64,000 bases of DNA from Micromonospora sp. WMMD882 (GCF_027497255.1 NZ_CP114903.1:6138001-6202000); one strand, 5' to 3'; shown: positions 44,357 through 53,737, counted from the first letter of the stretch. The notes: generated by a model not told the origin, from the letters alone. Numbers and translations: made by a program.

Positions 44357-45157
44357 TCAGCCGATCAGGGGGCGGAAGACGCCGAGGGCGACGCTCACCG
44401 CCAGGGTCGACCCGGCCAGCACGAACGCCCCGGCGACCAGCAGCCCGTCCGCCAGGGTGAAACGCTGCCGGCGGGCCACCGTGCGCGGGGTGCCCGCGTC
44501 GAAGCCCCGGGCGTCCATCGCCACCGCCAGCCGGGTGCCGCGCCGGATCGCCCCGACCAGCAGCCCGAATCCGGTGGAGACGAAGAGCCGCAGCCGGGCC
44601 ACCGGGTTGCGGCCGGCGTCCACGCCCCGGGCCCGCCGGGCCATGCTGATCATCTGCCACTCCTGGCCGAGCAGCGGCACCAGCCGGAACGCGGCCAGCG
44701 CGCCGATCGCGAACCGGGGCGGGGCCTTGGCGTTCTGGATCAGCGCGTCGGCCAGGTCCGTCGGGTCGGTGGTGGCGAACACGATCACCCCGGGCAGCGC
44801 CACCGCGAGCAGCCGCAGCACCAGGCCGAGCGCGGTGACCAGCACCCCCGAGGTGACCAGCACCGGACCGGCCTCGACCAGCACCCGGCCGTCCCGGTCG
44901 GCGGCGAACAGCACCAGGGAGACCAGGATGCCGACCGCGCCGAGCAGCAGCGGCCAGGCCCGTCGGGCGAGCACCCGGTACCGGACGCCGAACAGCGGCA
45001 GCACCGCCAACTCGATGGCCAGGGCGATGGCCGGGGCGACCGGGTCGAGCGTGGCGACCAGGGTGAACGAGAACAGCAGCGCGGCGGCGAGCTTCGCCAC
45101 CGGGCTGCGGCGGGCCAGCGGCGCGGTCGGGTCGGCGACCGGCTCCAGCGTGATCAC
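44357..45157 (-). CDS. ecfT: ECF transporter T component
   Basis: 266 residues with about five membrane helices. The two Ala-Arg-Gly coupling motifs, ARRARGVDAG and AMDARGFDAG, lie in the cytoplasmic helical part as required to contact the ATPase. GTG 45157 overlaps the ATPase stop. With the upstream fused ATPase and YkoE-type S component it forms a thiamine-precursor importer. Confidence 0.93.
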   Translation of the reverse strand: MITLEPVADPTAPLARRSPVAKLAAALLFSFTLVATLDPVAPAIALAIELAVLPLFGVRYRVLARRAWPLLLGAVGILVSLVLFAADRDGRVLVEAGPVLVTSGVLVTALGLVLRLLAVALPGVIVFATTDPTDLADALIQNAKAPPRFAIGALAAFRLVPLLGQEWQMISMARRARGVDAGRNPVARLRLFVSTGFGLLVGAIRRGTRLAVAMDARGFDAGTPRTVARRQRFTLADGLLVAGAFVLAGSTLAVSVALGVFRPLIG

Positions 45158-46617
45158 GATGGGCCGTCCTCGGGCCGGCCCGGCCCGGTCCGCCCGTTCT
45201 GAGGGGGCCGGGCCAGGATGAGCCGCCGGTCGGCGAGGGCGTCGACGAAGTCCGCGTCGTGGGTGACGGTCACGATGCCGTGCCCGGCGTCCCGCAGGTC
45301 GGCGAGGAGGTCCACCAGCTCCGCCCAGGTGCGCCGGTCCTGACCGAAGGTCGGCTCGTCGCAGACCAGCAGCCGGGGCGCGGTGGCCAGGGCGGTCGCC
45401 ACGCTCAGCCGCCGCGCCTCGCCGCCCGAGAGGGTGTACGGGTTGGCGCGGGCCAGTCGGTCCAGTCGCAGCCGGTTCAGCAGCTCGTCGACGGTCGCCC
45501 GGACGGCGGGCTCGGGTTGGCCGACGCGGCGCGGGCCCAGCGCCAGCTCGTCGAAGACCGTGCCGGTGACGAACTGGTGCTCCGGGTCCTGGAAGACCGA
45601 CCCGATCCGCCGGGCCAGGGCCGGGGCCCGCCACCGGTACGGGGCGACCCGGTGGTCGCCGTCGGCCAGCGCCGGGCTGGCGGTCAGCCGACCGGTCCCC
45701 GGCCGGAGCAGGCCGCCGAGGAGCAGGGCGAGGGTGGACTTGCCGGCCCCGTTGGGACCGACCACGGCGAGCGCCTCGCCGGCGCGTACCGTCAGGTCGG
45801 TGGCGGCCAGCCGGGGCGGCAGGCCGAGGTGTTCGGCGGCGAGCAGCGGCTCCCCGGGCGGCCGGGTCGCCCGGCGGGGCGACACGGGACGGCCCGGCAC
45901 CCAGACCCCCTCGGCGGCGAGCGCCGCGCCGTGTTCGGCGAAGACCCGCCCGGGTGGCCCGTCGGCCCGTACGCCGCCGCCGGCGGCCAACACGATCACC
46001 CGGTCGACCAGCGGCAACGCCTCGGCCACCCGATGCTCCACCAGGATCAGCGTGGTGTCGGCGGTCACCGCGTCGGCGACCGCCCGCCGGACCAGGGCCG
46101 CCCCGTCCGGGTCCAGGTTCGCCGTCGGCTCGTCCAACAGGAGCAGCCCGGGACGCAACGCCAGCGCCCCGGCCAGGGCGAGCCGCTGCTGCTCCCCGCC
46201 GGAGAGCGCGGCGGTGGGCCGGTCCCGGTGGTACGGGAAGCCGACCCGGGCCAGCGCCTCGTCCACCCGGGGCCAGATCTGCTCCTCGGGCACGCCCCGG
46301 TTCTCCAGCCCGAAGGCCACGTCGTCGCCGCTGCGGGCCATGACGAGCTGGCTCTCCGGGTCCTGGAAGACCATGCCGATCCGGTCGCGGACGGCCCGTG
46401 GGTCACGCCCGTCGACGCGGATGCGCCCCTCCTGCTCGCCGGAGTCCTCGGGCAGCAGCCCGGCCAGGGCGGCGAGCAGGGTGCTCTTGCCGGCGCCCGA
46501 GGGCCCGAGCAGCAGCACCCGTTCCCCGCGCGTCACGGACAGCTCCACCCCGCGTACCGCCCACGCCCGACGCCCTCCGTGCCGCCACCCGAACCCCTCG
46601 ACCACCACCCCACCCAC
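45154..46617 (-). CDS. ecfA: ECF transporter ATPase, two ABC domains fused
   Basis: 487 residues with two complete ABC domains. The first has GPSGAGKST (about 38-46), FQDPESQLV and LSGGEQQRLALAGALAL; the second has GPNGAGKST (about 286-294), FQDPEHQFV and LSGGEARRLSVA. ECF importers usually need two ATPases; here one chain supplies both, as in YkoD. The second domain has CDEPTFGQD rather than LDEPT. GTG 46617. Confidence 0.94.
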   Translation of the reverse strand: MGGVVVEGFGWRHGGRRAWAVRGVELSVTRGERVLLLGPSGAGKSTLLAALAGLLPEDSGEQEGRIRVDGRDPRAVRDRIGMVFQDPESQLVMARSGDDVAFGLENRGVPEEQIWPRVDEALARVGFPYHRDRPTAALSGGEQQRLALAGALALRPGLLLLDEPTANLDPDGAALVRRAVADAVTADTTLILVEHRVAEALPLVDRVIVLAAGGGVRADGPPGRVFAEHGAALAAEGVWVPGRPVSPRRATRPPGEPLLAAEHLGLPPRLAATDLTVRAGEALAVVGPNGAGKSTLALLLGGLLRPGTGRLTASPALADGDHRVAPYRWRAPALARRIGSVFQDPEHQFVTGTVFDELALGPRRVGQPEPAVRATVDELLNRLRLDRLARANPYTLSGGEARRLSVATALATAPRLLVCDEPTFGQDRRTWAELVDLLADLRDAGHGIVTVTHDADFVDALADRRLILARPPQNGRTGPGRPEDGPS

Positions 46618-46670
46618 GCCGTCTCCTTCCTTCCCGTCCCACTCTCCCCACCCCCGCCCTCGTCCGCGCC

Positions 46671-46713
46671 GTTGATCAGGAGCTTTCTCGCGTACCGGAA
46701 GCTCCTGATCGAC
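46671..46713. repeat. Palindromic hairpin with GATC arms (copy 3)
   Basis: GATCAGGAGCTT (46674-46685) and AAGCTCCTGATC (46699-46710) form a perfect 12-bp stem with a 13-base loop, extended by outer GTT/GAC. The inner right side CGTACCGGAA resembles CGTATC..GGAA of the other two elements. It lies between the S-component and ATPase genes, both on the minus strand, where it could lower ATPase expression relative to the S gene. Confidence 0.85.
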
Positions 46714-46749
46714 CCGGCGGGGCAGCCTTGGCGGGGGTGGGGGTGGGGG

Positions 46750-47343
46750 TCAGACGGGGGTGTTGTGGTGGTGGGCGACGGGGAAGCGGTCCAGGGCGCC
46801 GGTGCGGGCCAGCGCGCCGGTCAGGGCGTAGCCGCCGGCGCCGGCGACGACCGTGGCGCTGACGATGGTCAGCAGCGCGTACGGGATGCGGTAGGCGGTC
46901 AGGTCGTACTCGGCGTTCCAGACGAAGAAGTCGAAAAGGGCCGCGCTGAGGCCGGTCGCCGCGCCGGCGAGCAGCGCGGTCGGCAGCCGGAACGAGCGGT
47001 ACCGGAAGGCGGCGAACGCCAGCTCCGCGCCGAGGCCCTGCACGATGCCCTGCGGGATCACCGTGCCCGCCCACTGACTGCCCAGCAGCGCCGACAGCAC
47101 CGCCGCCACGGTCTCGCAGTACAGGGCCGCGCCCGGCTTGCGGATCACCAGGCCGCCGACGACGGCCGGCATCAGCCACACGCCGTAGATCAGGGTCTGC
47201 GCCGGCGGGAAGAAGGCGAACGCGCCCTCGGTCGCGCTCCAGACCAGGCCCCAGGCCCAGAAGATGACGCCGAAGGCGACCGCGATCACCGAGGCGACGA
47301 CGATGTCGATGGTCCGCCAGCGCGGGTTGTCGGGTTGGCTCAT
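46750..47343 (-). CDS. YkoE-type ECF S component (thiamine/HMP)
   Basis: 197 residues with five to six membrane helices. RWRTIDIVVASVIAVAFGVI and YGVWLMPAVVGGLVIRKPGA are characteristic of the YkoE family, the substrate-binding subunit of a thiamine or hydroxymethylpyrimidine importer. ATG 47343 follows GGGAGCAGGA. A TPP riboswitch lies 90 bases upstream. A histidine-rich tail (VAHHHNTPV) is odd. Confidence 0.92.
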   Translation of the reverse strand: MSQPDNPRWRTIDIVVASVIAVAFGVIFWAWGLVWSATEGAFAFFPPAQTLIYGVWLMPAVVGGLVIRKPGAALYCETVAAVLSALLGSQWAGTVIPQGIVQGLGAELAFAAFRYRSFRLPTALLAGAATGLSAALFDFFVWNAEYDLTAYRIPYALLTIVSATVVAGAGGYALTGALARTGALDRFPVAHHHNTPV

Positions 47344-47432
47344 GATTCCTGCTCCCAGTCCATGGACGAACCAGGCAAGACGCACGCCGCGTCCGGCGGA
47401 CCGGACGACGGCGCGGCTGGAGGTCGACCGAA

Positions 47433-47519
<87 letters not shown>

Positions 47520-47728
47520 AGGTGAAGTTGTCTCGGCAGACGCTAACACCGATGACGGGCGGAACCCAGGGGAAGAGGGGCGGGCGGGGCCGTCACCCGC
47601 GTCACGTTCCGGGTTATCGTGGGCTGCCCTCCGCGTACCGGCAGCGACGGACCGGTCGCGGCCCGTCGAGCGCTCCGGTGGCACGAGCGGTGGGCGTGGC
47701 GGGTGTCGTGTCGGAGGGAGGGGCGGCC

Positions 47729-48904
47729 GTGACGGGTGCCGAGCGGGCCACCGGGGGACCGGACGGTCCAGCCGCCGGATCCGTGCGGGCGTCCCCGCCC
47801 CCGTCGGGCGGCTCGCTGGAGGTGGCCGCGCCGACCTCGACCGGGCCGGTGGACGTGGCCGCGCCGGAGGCGGCGTCGGACGTACCGGGTGGCGGGTCGT
47901 CGGCGGACGGGCCGCGCCGGGGGCTCGGCGACCGGGTCGGCGCGGCGCTCGGCGACCGGGTGGGCTCGGTGGAGGTGCTGGCCGCGCTGCTGGTGCTGCT
48001 GGTGGTCTTCCGGGAGCCGGTGGCCGCCGCGGTCTCCGCGCCCCGGTTGCAGACCTGGACGACGGTGTTCGTCTCGGTGCTGGTCCAGGCGGTGCCGTTC
48101 CTGGTCTTCGGGGTGCTGCTCTCGGCGGTGATCGCGGTCTTCGTGCCCCGGTCGTTCTGGGCGCGGGCGCTGCCCCGGCACCCCGCCCTCGCGGTGCCGG
48201 TGGCCAGCGCCGCCGGGGTGGTCCTGCCCGGCTGCGAGTGCGGCTCGGTGCCGATCGCCGGCTCGCTGATCCGTCGGGGGGTGACCCCGGCCGCCGCGTT
48301 GGCGTTCCTGCTCGCCGCCCCGGCGATCAACCCGATCGTGCTCACCGCCACCGCGGTCGCCTTCCCGAACGACCCGGAGATGGTGCTGGCGCGCGGACTG
48401 GCCAGCCTGGTCGTGGCCATGATCATGGGGTGGCTCTGGCTGCGGATCGGGCGGGCCGACTGGATCCGGCTGCCGCGCCGCCCCGACCTGGCCGGGCTGG
48501 GCCGGGGCGCGGCGTTCTGGTCGGCGGTCCGGCACGACGTGGTGCACGCCGGGGGTTTCCTGGTGCTCGGCGCGATGGCCGCCGCCAGCATCAACGTGCT
48601 GGTGCCGGAGCGCTGGTTGCAGACCCTGGCCGACCGGCCGGTGCTGTCCGTGCTGGCGCTGGCCGTCCTCGCCGTGCTGCTCTCCATCTGCTCGGAGGCG
48701 GACGCCTTCGTCGCCGCCTCGCTGTCGCAGTTCTCGCTCACCGCCCGGCTGGTGTTCCTGGTGGTCGGGCCGATGGTCGACCTGAAGCTGGTGTCGATGC
48801 AGGCCGGCGTGTTCGGGCGGCGCTTCGCGTTCCGGTTCGCCCCGGCGACGTTCGTGGTGGCCGTCCTGGTGGCCGCCGGCGTGGGGGCGGTGGTGCTGCG
48901 ATGA
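47729..48904 (+). CDS. YraQ-type (DUF318) permease
   Basis: 391 residues. An about 70-residue low-complexity N-terminus is followed by eight or so membrane helices. GCECGSVPIAGSLIRRGVTP and AFLLAAPAINPIVL are the permease signature, and LSICSEADAFVAAS follows later. Metal or small-molecule export is likely but not proven. GTG 47729 follows GGAGGGAGGGG. It is coupled to the next gene by ATGA; this pairing is widespread in actinobacteria. Confidence 0.92.
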   Translation: MTGAERATGGPDGPAAGSVRASPPPSGGSLEVAAPTSTGPVDVAAPEAASDVPGGGSSADGPRRGLGDRVGAALGDRVGSVEVLAALLVLLVVFREPVAAAVSAPRLQTWTTVFVSVLVQAVPFLVFGVLLSAVIAVFVPRSFWARALPRHPALAVPVASAAGVVLPGCECGSVPIAGSLIRRGVTPAAALAFLLAAPAINPIVLTATAVAFPNDPEMVLARGLASLVVAMIMGWLWLRIGRADWIRLPRRPDLAGLGRGAAFWSAVRHDVVHAGGFLVLGAMAAASINVLVPERWLQTLADRPVLSVLALAVLAVLLSICSEADAFVAASLSQFSLTARLVFLVVGPMVDLKLVSMQAGVFGRRFAFRFAPATFVVAVLVAAGVGAVVLR

Positions 48905-49677
48905 ACCGGCAGGCCCAGGCGGTCGTCCTGCTGCTGCTGGGCGGGGCGGTGCTGCGGGCCAGCCTCACCGACCTGCACCTGCGCTACGTCAAGCCGGGGC
49001 TGCAACCCTTCCTGGTCGCCGCCGGGCTGCTGCTGCTCGCCGCCGCGGCGATGACCCTCTGGTACGAGCTGCGCCCCGACGTCGACCCCGACCCCGACCC
49101 CGACCCCGACGACGGCCACGGCCATGACGACGGCCACGGCCATGACCAGGGCCACGGCCACGGGCATGACCACCAGGGGCACGAGCCCCGGGTCGGTTGG
49201 CTGCTCGTCCTGCCCGTGGTCGGCCTGCTACTGGTCACCCCGCCCGCCCTCGGGTCGTACGCGGCGGGACAGGCCGGCACCGTGCTGCCCAGCCGGCAGG
49301 TGTCCGACTACCCCCCGCTGCCCGCCGGCGACCCGGTCCGGACGACAGTGCTCGACTACGCCTCCCGGGCGCTGTTCGACAGGGGACGGTCCATCGGGGA
49401 CAGACGCGTTCAGCTCACCGGTTTCGTCACCACCGGCCCGGACGGGCAACCCCTGCTGGCCCGCATGATCCTCTCGTGCTGCGCGGCGGACGGCCGCCCG
49501 GTCAAGCTCGGGCTCGTCGGCGACGTGCCCTCCGGGCTGCCCGACGACACCTGGGTCGAGGTGACCGGCCGCTACACCGAGCGGGTCGGCCGGGATCCGG
49601 TCAACGACGCGGAGGTGCCGTACCTGGCGGTGGAGTCGTGGCGGCAGGTGCCGACCCCGAGACAGCAGTACGAGTAG
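48901..49677 (+). CDS. TIGR03943 family membrane protein with His-rich loop
   Basis: 258 residues: two N-terminal helices, a loop of DP repeats then about 13 histidines in DGHGHDDGHGHDQGHGHGHD (about 74-95), a third helix, and a C-terminal OB-like domain with VQLTGFVTTG and MILSCCAADGRPV. The His run suggests zinc or another metal, and the Cys pair may help. In many genomes TIGR03943 accompanies Zur-regulated genes; the znu cluster lies 3 kb downstream. No clear Zur box was seen before this pair. Confidence 0.9.
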   Translation: MNRQAQAVVLLLLGGAVLRASLTDLHLRYVKPGLQPFLVAAGLLLLAAAAMTLWYELRPDVDPDPDPDPDDGHGHDDGHGHDQGHGHGHDHQGHEPRVGWLLVLPVVGLLLVTPPALGSYAAGQAGTVLPSRQVSDYPPLPAGDPVRTTVLDYASRALFDRGRSIGDRRVQLTGFVTTGPDGQPLLARMILSCCAADGRPVKLGLVGDVPSGLPDDTWVEVTGRYTERVGRDPVNDAEVPYLAVESWRQVPTPRQQYE

Positions 49678-49713
49678 GTACGGGCGGGCGATGCCGGCGG
49701 TAGGCTGGCGATC

Positions 49714-50544
49714 ATGCGGATCGACGCGCGGGGGCTGACGTTCGAAGTGCACGCCGGCGGCCCGGAGGACGGCGATCCCGTCCTGCTGCTGCACGGTTTC
49801 CCGCAGCACAGCGGGGAGTGGGTCGACCTGCTGCCGGCGTTGCACGCGGCCAACCTGCGCACCTACGGGCTGGACCAGCGGGGCTACTCGCCCGGCGCCC
49901 GACCGGCCGACGTCGGGGCGTACCGGATGACGGAGTGCGTGGCCGACGCGGTGGCCGTGCTCGACGCCCTGGGCGTCGGATCGGCGCACGTGGTCGGCCA
50001 CGACTGGGGCGCGGTGGTCGCCTGGACGCTCGCCGCCCGGCATCCGGAGCGGGTGCGCAGCCTGGTCGCCGTCTCCGTGCCGCATCCGGCGGCCATGGCG
50101 CACGCCCTGGCCACCGACCCGCAGCAGAAGGCCCGATCGGCGTACATGGCGCTGTTCCGCAAGGAGGGCAAGGCGGAGAAGGTGCTGCTGGCCTGGCAGG
50201 CCGCCGCCCTGCGCAAGCTGCTCGGCGGGGTGGGTGACCGGGACCGGGTCGCCACGTACGTGCAGCCGATGCGCGAGCCGGGCGCGTTGACCGCCGCGCT
50301 GAACTGGTACCGCGCCATGTCCGGCCGGGACATGGCCGGCACGGGGCCGGTGGCGACGCCGACCACGTTCGTGTGGAGCGACCGGGACATCGCGATCGGC
50401 CGCGCCGCGGCCGAGGCGTGCGCGGCCCACGTGACCGGCGAGTTCCGGTTCGTCGAGTTGTCCGGGGTGAGCCACTGGATCCCGGACGAGGCGCCCGGCG
50501 CGCTGGCCGAGGCGGTGCTGGCCCAGGTGGACGCGGTCTCCTGA
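49714..50544 (+). CDS. Alpha/beta hydrolase, epoxide-hydrolase-like
   Basis: 276 residues. HGFPQHSGEW oxyanion loop, nucleophile GHDWGA (Asp instead of Ser, about 92-97) and catalytic His in GVSHWIPDEAP. Aspartate as nucleophile points to an epoxide hydrolase or dehalogenase. ATG 49714. No linked pathway genes, so substrate is unknown. Confidence 0.9.
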   Translation: MRIDARGLTFEVHAGGPEDGDPVLLLHGFPQHSGEWVDLLPALHAANLRTYGLDQRGYSPGARPADVGAYRMTECVADAVAVLDALGVGSAHVVGHDWGAVVAWTLAARHPERVRSLVAVSVPHPAAMAHALATDPQQKARSAYMALFRKEGKAEKVLLAWQAAALRKLLGGVGDRDRVATYVQPMREPGALTAALNWYRAMSGRDMAGTGPVATPTTFVWSDRDIAIGRAAAEACAAHVTGEFRFVELSGVSHWIPDEAPGALAEAVLAQVDAVS

Positions 50545-50761
50545 CCGGTGTGGACCGGGGCGTCCGCGCTGTCGGCCCGGCCTTCGACCAGCCCGTTCCG
50601 CCAGCGGGACCCGGGCGGCGGCCAGGATGCCGCGGCGATCGACGGACATTCACCGTCCCCACGGCACGCGAACGCGTTTCACGGTTGCCGGCGCGGGGCA
50701 AACGCTGTGCTGCCCGGCGGAGGGAGCACGCCGCCGGTCCGATCGCAGGCGGAGGTGGCGT

Positions 50762-51259
50762 TTGTCCAGGGAGACCGAGAAGCAGCGTTGGCAGCGGAAC
50801 TTCGCCGACCTGTTGCAGGAGCTACGGGTCGCCCAGACCGGTGTGCAGATCCTCTTCGCGTTCCTGCTCACCCTGCCGTTCAGCGCCGGCTTCGGCGAGA
50901 CCACCGAGTTCCAGCGGGACATCTACGTGGTGGCGCTGTTGGCCGCCGCCGGGGCCACCGCGATGATCATTTCACCGGTGGCGTTCCACCGGGCGCTGTT
51001 CCGGCAGGGCCGCAAGCCGGAGCTCGTCCGGTTCGCCCACCGGATGGCCAGTGGCGGTCTGGGGCTCATGCTGGTGTCGATGGTCAGCGCGGTGCTGCTG
51101 ATCACCGACTTCATCCTGGACCGACCGATCGCCTTCCTGCTCAGCGGGATCGCCGGCCTGTGGTTCCTCACCTTCTGGGTGTTCCTGCCGTTCTCCCGAC
51201 GCAACTGGGGTGAGGACGACGACGAGGACGAGGAGCCGCCGATCATCCCCGGGAGCTGA
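50762..51259 (+). CDS. DUF6328 membrane protein
   Basis: 165 residues with four predicted membrane helices. RETEKQRWQRNFADLLQELR and VAQTGVQILFAFLLTLPF are the family hallmark. The start is TTG 50762, five bases after GGAGGT; the open frame extends upstream without similarity. A strongly acidic tail (EDDDEDEEPP) is cytoplasmic. Function unknown. Confidence 0.83.
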   Translation: MSRETEKQRWQRNFADLLQELRVAQTGVQILFAFLLTLPFSAGFGETTEFQRDIYVVALLAAAGATAMIISPVAFHRALFRQGRKPELVRFAHRMASGGLGLMLVSMVSAVLLITDFILDRPIAFLLSGIAGLWFLTFWVFLPFSRRNWGEDDDEDEEPPIIPGS

Positions 51260-51329
51260 GATCCCGGCCGCCGGTCGCCCGGCGGGCAGAAGGCTCGACG
51301 GCGACTCACAACTGGCGCACCGGTCGACC

Positions 51330-51935
51330 CTACCGACCCGGTCGTAGCCCCAGTTCCCGCAGCTCCAGGGCGGCCAGCGCGTCGACCGTGGCGGGGTCGC
51401 CGCGCCGCCAGGCGGCGGCGACGTCGGGGTCGATCCGGGTGAGTTTGCCCATCGGCTGCCCGACCAGCGCCCGCAGGGCGAGCAGGTCCCGGCCGGCGGG
51501 CGCGGACCGCAGGGCCGCCGCCGCGCCGGCCCGCCGCATCCAGCGCAGCCGCAGCGGCAACCAGCCGACCAGCACGATGCCGAGCGGGAACACCAGCACC
51601 GCCACGGCCAGCGCCAGGGCGAGCTGGTCGACCAGCTCCTGCTGGTCCCGGCCGGCCCCGGCCAACGACCGGGCGGCGTCGGCGGCCCGCTCGAACGGCG
51701 TGGTCAGCTCGTCACCGACCAACGGCACCCGGCCGACCTTGTCGCTGGCGTCGGCGAGGTTGTCGGCCAGGCCGCCGCCGGCGGACTCCAGCTTCTGTCC
51801 GGGTACGGCCAGTTTCTGCACCAGGTCGTGCAGCCAGAGCGCGCCGCGGACCGCGAGCCACACCCAGGCGACGACGAGCAGGTCGGTGAGGATTTGACGG
51901 GCGGCGGTCGGAAAACGGTCGGCGTAGATTTTCAC
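51330..51935 (-). CDS. Conserved two-helix membrane protein
   Basis: 201 residues from GTG 51935. One membrane helix at about 17-37 (LTDLLVVAWVWLAVRGALWL), an extracytoplasmic helical region (about 40-100), a second helix at about 105-128, and a cytoplasmic C-terminal part. No named family recalled, though similar proteins occur in actinobacteria. It sits 64 bp upstream of the zur 3' end in the same direction. Confidence 0.8.
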   Translation of the reverse strand: MKIYADRFPTAARQILTDLLVVAWVWLAVRGALWLHDLVQKLAVPGQKLESAGGGLADNLADASDKVGRVPLVGDELTTPFERAADAARSLAGAGRDQQELVDQLALALAVAVLVFPLGIVLVGWLPLRLRWMRRAGAAAALRSAPAGRDLLALRALVGQPMGKLTRIDPDVAAAWRRGDPATVDALAALELRELGLRPGR

Positions 51936-51999
51936 GCCGGACAGCGTGCCACGCCGGCAACCCCGACGCAGCCCGCCGTCGGACGGACGCAGACCCCGG

Positions 52000-52401
52000 T
52001 CAGTGGTCGGCGCAGGACGGGCAGGTGCCGAAGATCTCCAGGGTGTGGCTGACGTCGGAGAACCCGTGCTGGGCGGCCACCCGGTCGGCCCAGGTCTCCA
52101 CCGCCGGCCCGGCCACCTCGACCGTACGGCCGCAGGAGCGGCAGACCAGGTGGTGGTGGTGCCCCTCGCTGCACCGCCGGTACAGGTGCTCGCCGCCCGG
52201 CGGGCGCATCACGTCGATCTCGCCCGCGTCGGCCAGCCCCTGGAGGGTCCGGTAGACGGTGGTCAGGCCGACCCGCTCGCCCCGGTCCCGGAGCATGGCG
52301 TGCAGGTCCTGGGCGCTGTGGAAGCCCTCCACCTCGGCCAGCAGGGCGCTCACCGCCGTACGCTGCCGGGTGTTGCGGACGGCCGTGCCGGTCTCGCTCA
52401 C
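52000..52401 (-). CDS. zur: Fur-family zinc regulator Zur
   Basis: 133 residues. An N-terminal winged helix (RNTRQRTAVSALLAEV...TTVYRTLQGLADAGEID) and a metal region with EGHHHHLVCRSCG and TCPSC. Cys87, Cys90, Cys127 and Cys130 form the structural zinc site. Position next to an ArsR gene and znuABC supports Zur (FurB) rather than iron Fur. GTG 52401. Confidence 0.95.
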   Translation of the reverse strand: MSETGTAVRNTRQRTAVSALLAEVEGFHSAQDLHAMLRDRGERVGLTTVYRTLQGLADAGEIDVMRPPGGEHLYRRCSEGHHHHLVCRSCGRTVEVAGPAVETWADRVAAQHGFSDVSHTLEIFGTCPSCADH

Positions 52402-52528
52402 GCCGTCGCCTCCCCGGTCCCGGCCCGCCCGCCGCCGGCCTTCCCGCCTGTGGCGCTACCGCCACGGGCCCCGCCGCCGCTGGCCTGTCGGTCGACCCCG
52501 GACCGGATGAACCGGTCACGACCTCTGC

Positions 52529-52828
52529 TCATGTTCCCTCCCCGGCGTGGCTGACCGCGTCCGCCACGATGTGCGCGACGTGCTCGTCGACCAGGGCGTA
52601 GGCGATCTCCCGGCCCCGCCGGGAGCCCCGCACCACACCGGCGCCCCGCAGCACCCGCAGGTGCTGGGAGACCAGTGGCTGCGGCGCGCCGAGCTTCTCC
52701 ACCAGCTCGTGGACACAGCGTTCACCCTGGGCGAGCTCGCTGACGATGGCCAGCCGGATCGGCGCGGACAGGGCGCGCAGCAGATCGCCCGCGCCCTCGT
52801 ACACGTCGTAGCCGTTGCCGCTGGTCAC
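52529..52828 (-). CDS. SmtB/ArsR-family zinc-sensing repressor
   Basis: 99 residues. The HTH is APQPLVSQHLRVLRGAGVV. The C-terminal helix has Asp81-x-His83 and His94-x-x-Glu97, spaced exactly like the alpha-5 zinc site of SmtB. It therefore most likely releases DNA on binding zinc. It lies between znuB and zur, all on the minus strand, as in the mycobacterial smtB-zur pair. GTG 52828. Confidence 0.93.
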   Translation of the reverse strand: MTSGNGYDVYEGAGDLLRALSAPIRLAIVSELAQGERCVHELVEKLGAPQPLVSQHLRVLRGAGVVRGSRRGREIAYALVDEHVAHIVADAVSHAGEGT

Positions 52829-52870
52829 TCTGCAACGGTAACCAATCCCGGCGACGCCGCGCGGTCCGGA

Positions 52871-53737
52871 TCAGCGCAGCACCACCTCGTGCGGCTCGGG
52901 TTGGGCCGGGGGGTGCGCGGCGTGCCGGCGGCGCACGGCCCGCCACCCCGCGGCGGCGACCGCCACGATCAGGAAGGAGGCTATCGCGAACACCACCACG
53001 GACGCCCCCGGGGCGGTGTCGGCGACCGCCGCGACCCACACCCCGGCCCCGGCGGCGAGCAGACCGATCGCCATCGCCGCCGCCATCGTGCTGCGGAACC
53101 CCCTGGTGACCTGCTGCGCGGTGGCCACCGGCACCACCATCAGCGCGCTGATCAGCAGGACCCCGACCGCCCGCATGGCGATGGTGACGGTCACCGCCGT
53201 GGTCACCGCCAGCAGCAGGTTCAGCGTACGGACCGGCAGGCCGGAGACCCGGGCGTACTCCTCGTCGTGGCAGACGGCGAACAGCGCCGGGCGGAGCACG
53301 AGCATGGTGACCAGGATCGCGCCGCCCAGCACCGCGATGGTGACCAGATCGGCACGGGAGGTGGTGGTCAGCGCCCCGAACAGGTACGCGTTGAGGTTGG
53401 CGTTGCTGGCGTCGGAGAGCCCCACCAGCATCACGCCGCCGGCGATCCCGCCGTAGAAGAGCAGCGCCAGGGCCAGGTCACCGGAGGTGCGACCACGCTC
53501 CCGGACCAGCTCGATGACCACCGCGCCGAGCCCGGCGGCGACCACCGCGGTGAGCACCGGCGAGGTCTGGAACAGCAGGCCGGCACCGACGCCGGTCAGC
53601 GCCACGTGCCCGATCCCGTCGCCGATCAGCGCCAGCCGGCGCTGCACCAGGTAGATGCCGAGCGCCGGCGCGGCCAGACCGATGATCAGCGCGCCGACCA
53701 GGGCGCGCAGCATGAAGTCGTACTGGAAGAGGCTCAC
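52871..53737 (-). CDS. znuB: Zinc ABC transporter permease
   Basis: 288 residues of the ABC-3 family with about eight membrane helices. FMLRALVGALIIGLAAPALG, the GHVALTGVGAGLL region and LLISALMVVPVATA are typical. GTG 53737 overlaps the znuC stop. Ends 42 bp before the arsR start. Confidence 0.95.
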   Translation of the reverse strand: MSLFQYDFMLRALVGALIIGLAAPALGIYLVQRRLALIGDGIGHVALTGVGAGLLFQTSPVLTAVVAAGLGAVVIELVRERGRTSGDLALALLFYGGIAGGVMLVGLSDASNANLNAYLFGALTTTSRADLVTIAVLGGAILVTMLVLRPALFAVCHDEEYARVSGLPVRTLNLLLAVTTAVTVTIAMRAVGVLLISALMVVPVATAQQVTRGFRSTMAAAMAIGLLAAGAGVWVAAVADTAPGASVVVFAIASFLIVAVAAAGWRAVRRRHAAHPPAQPEPHEVVLR

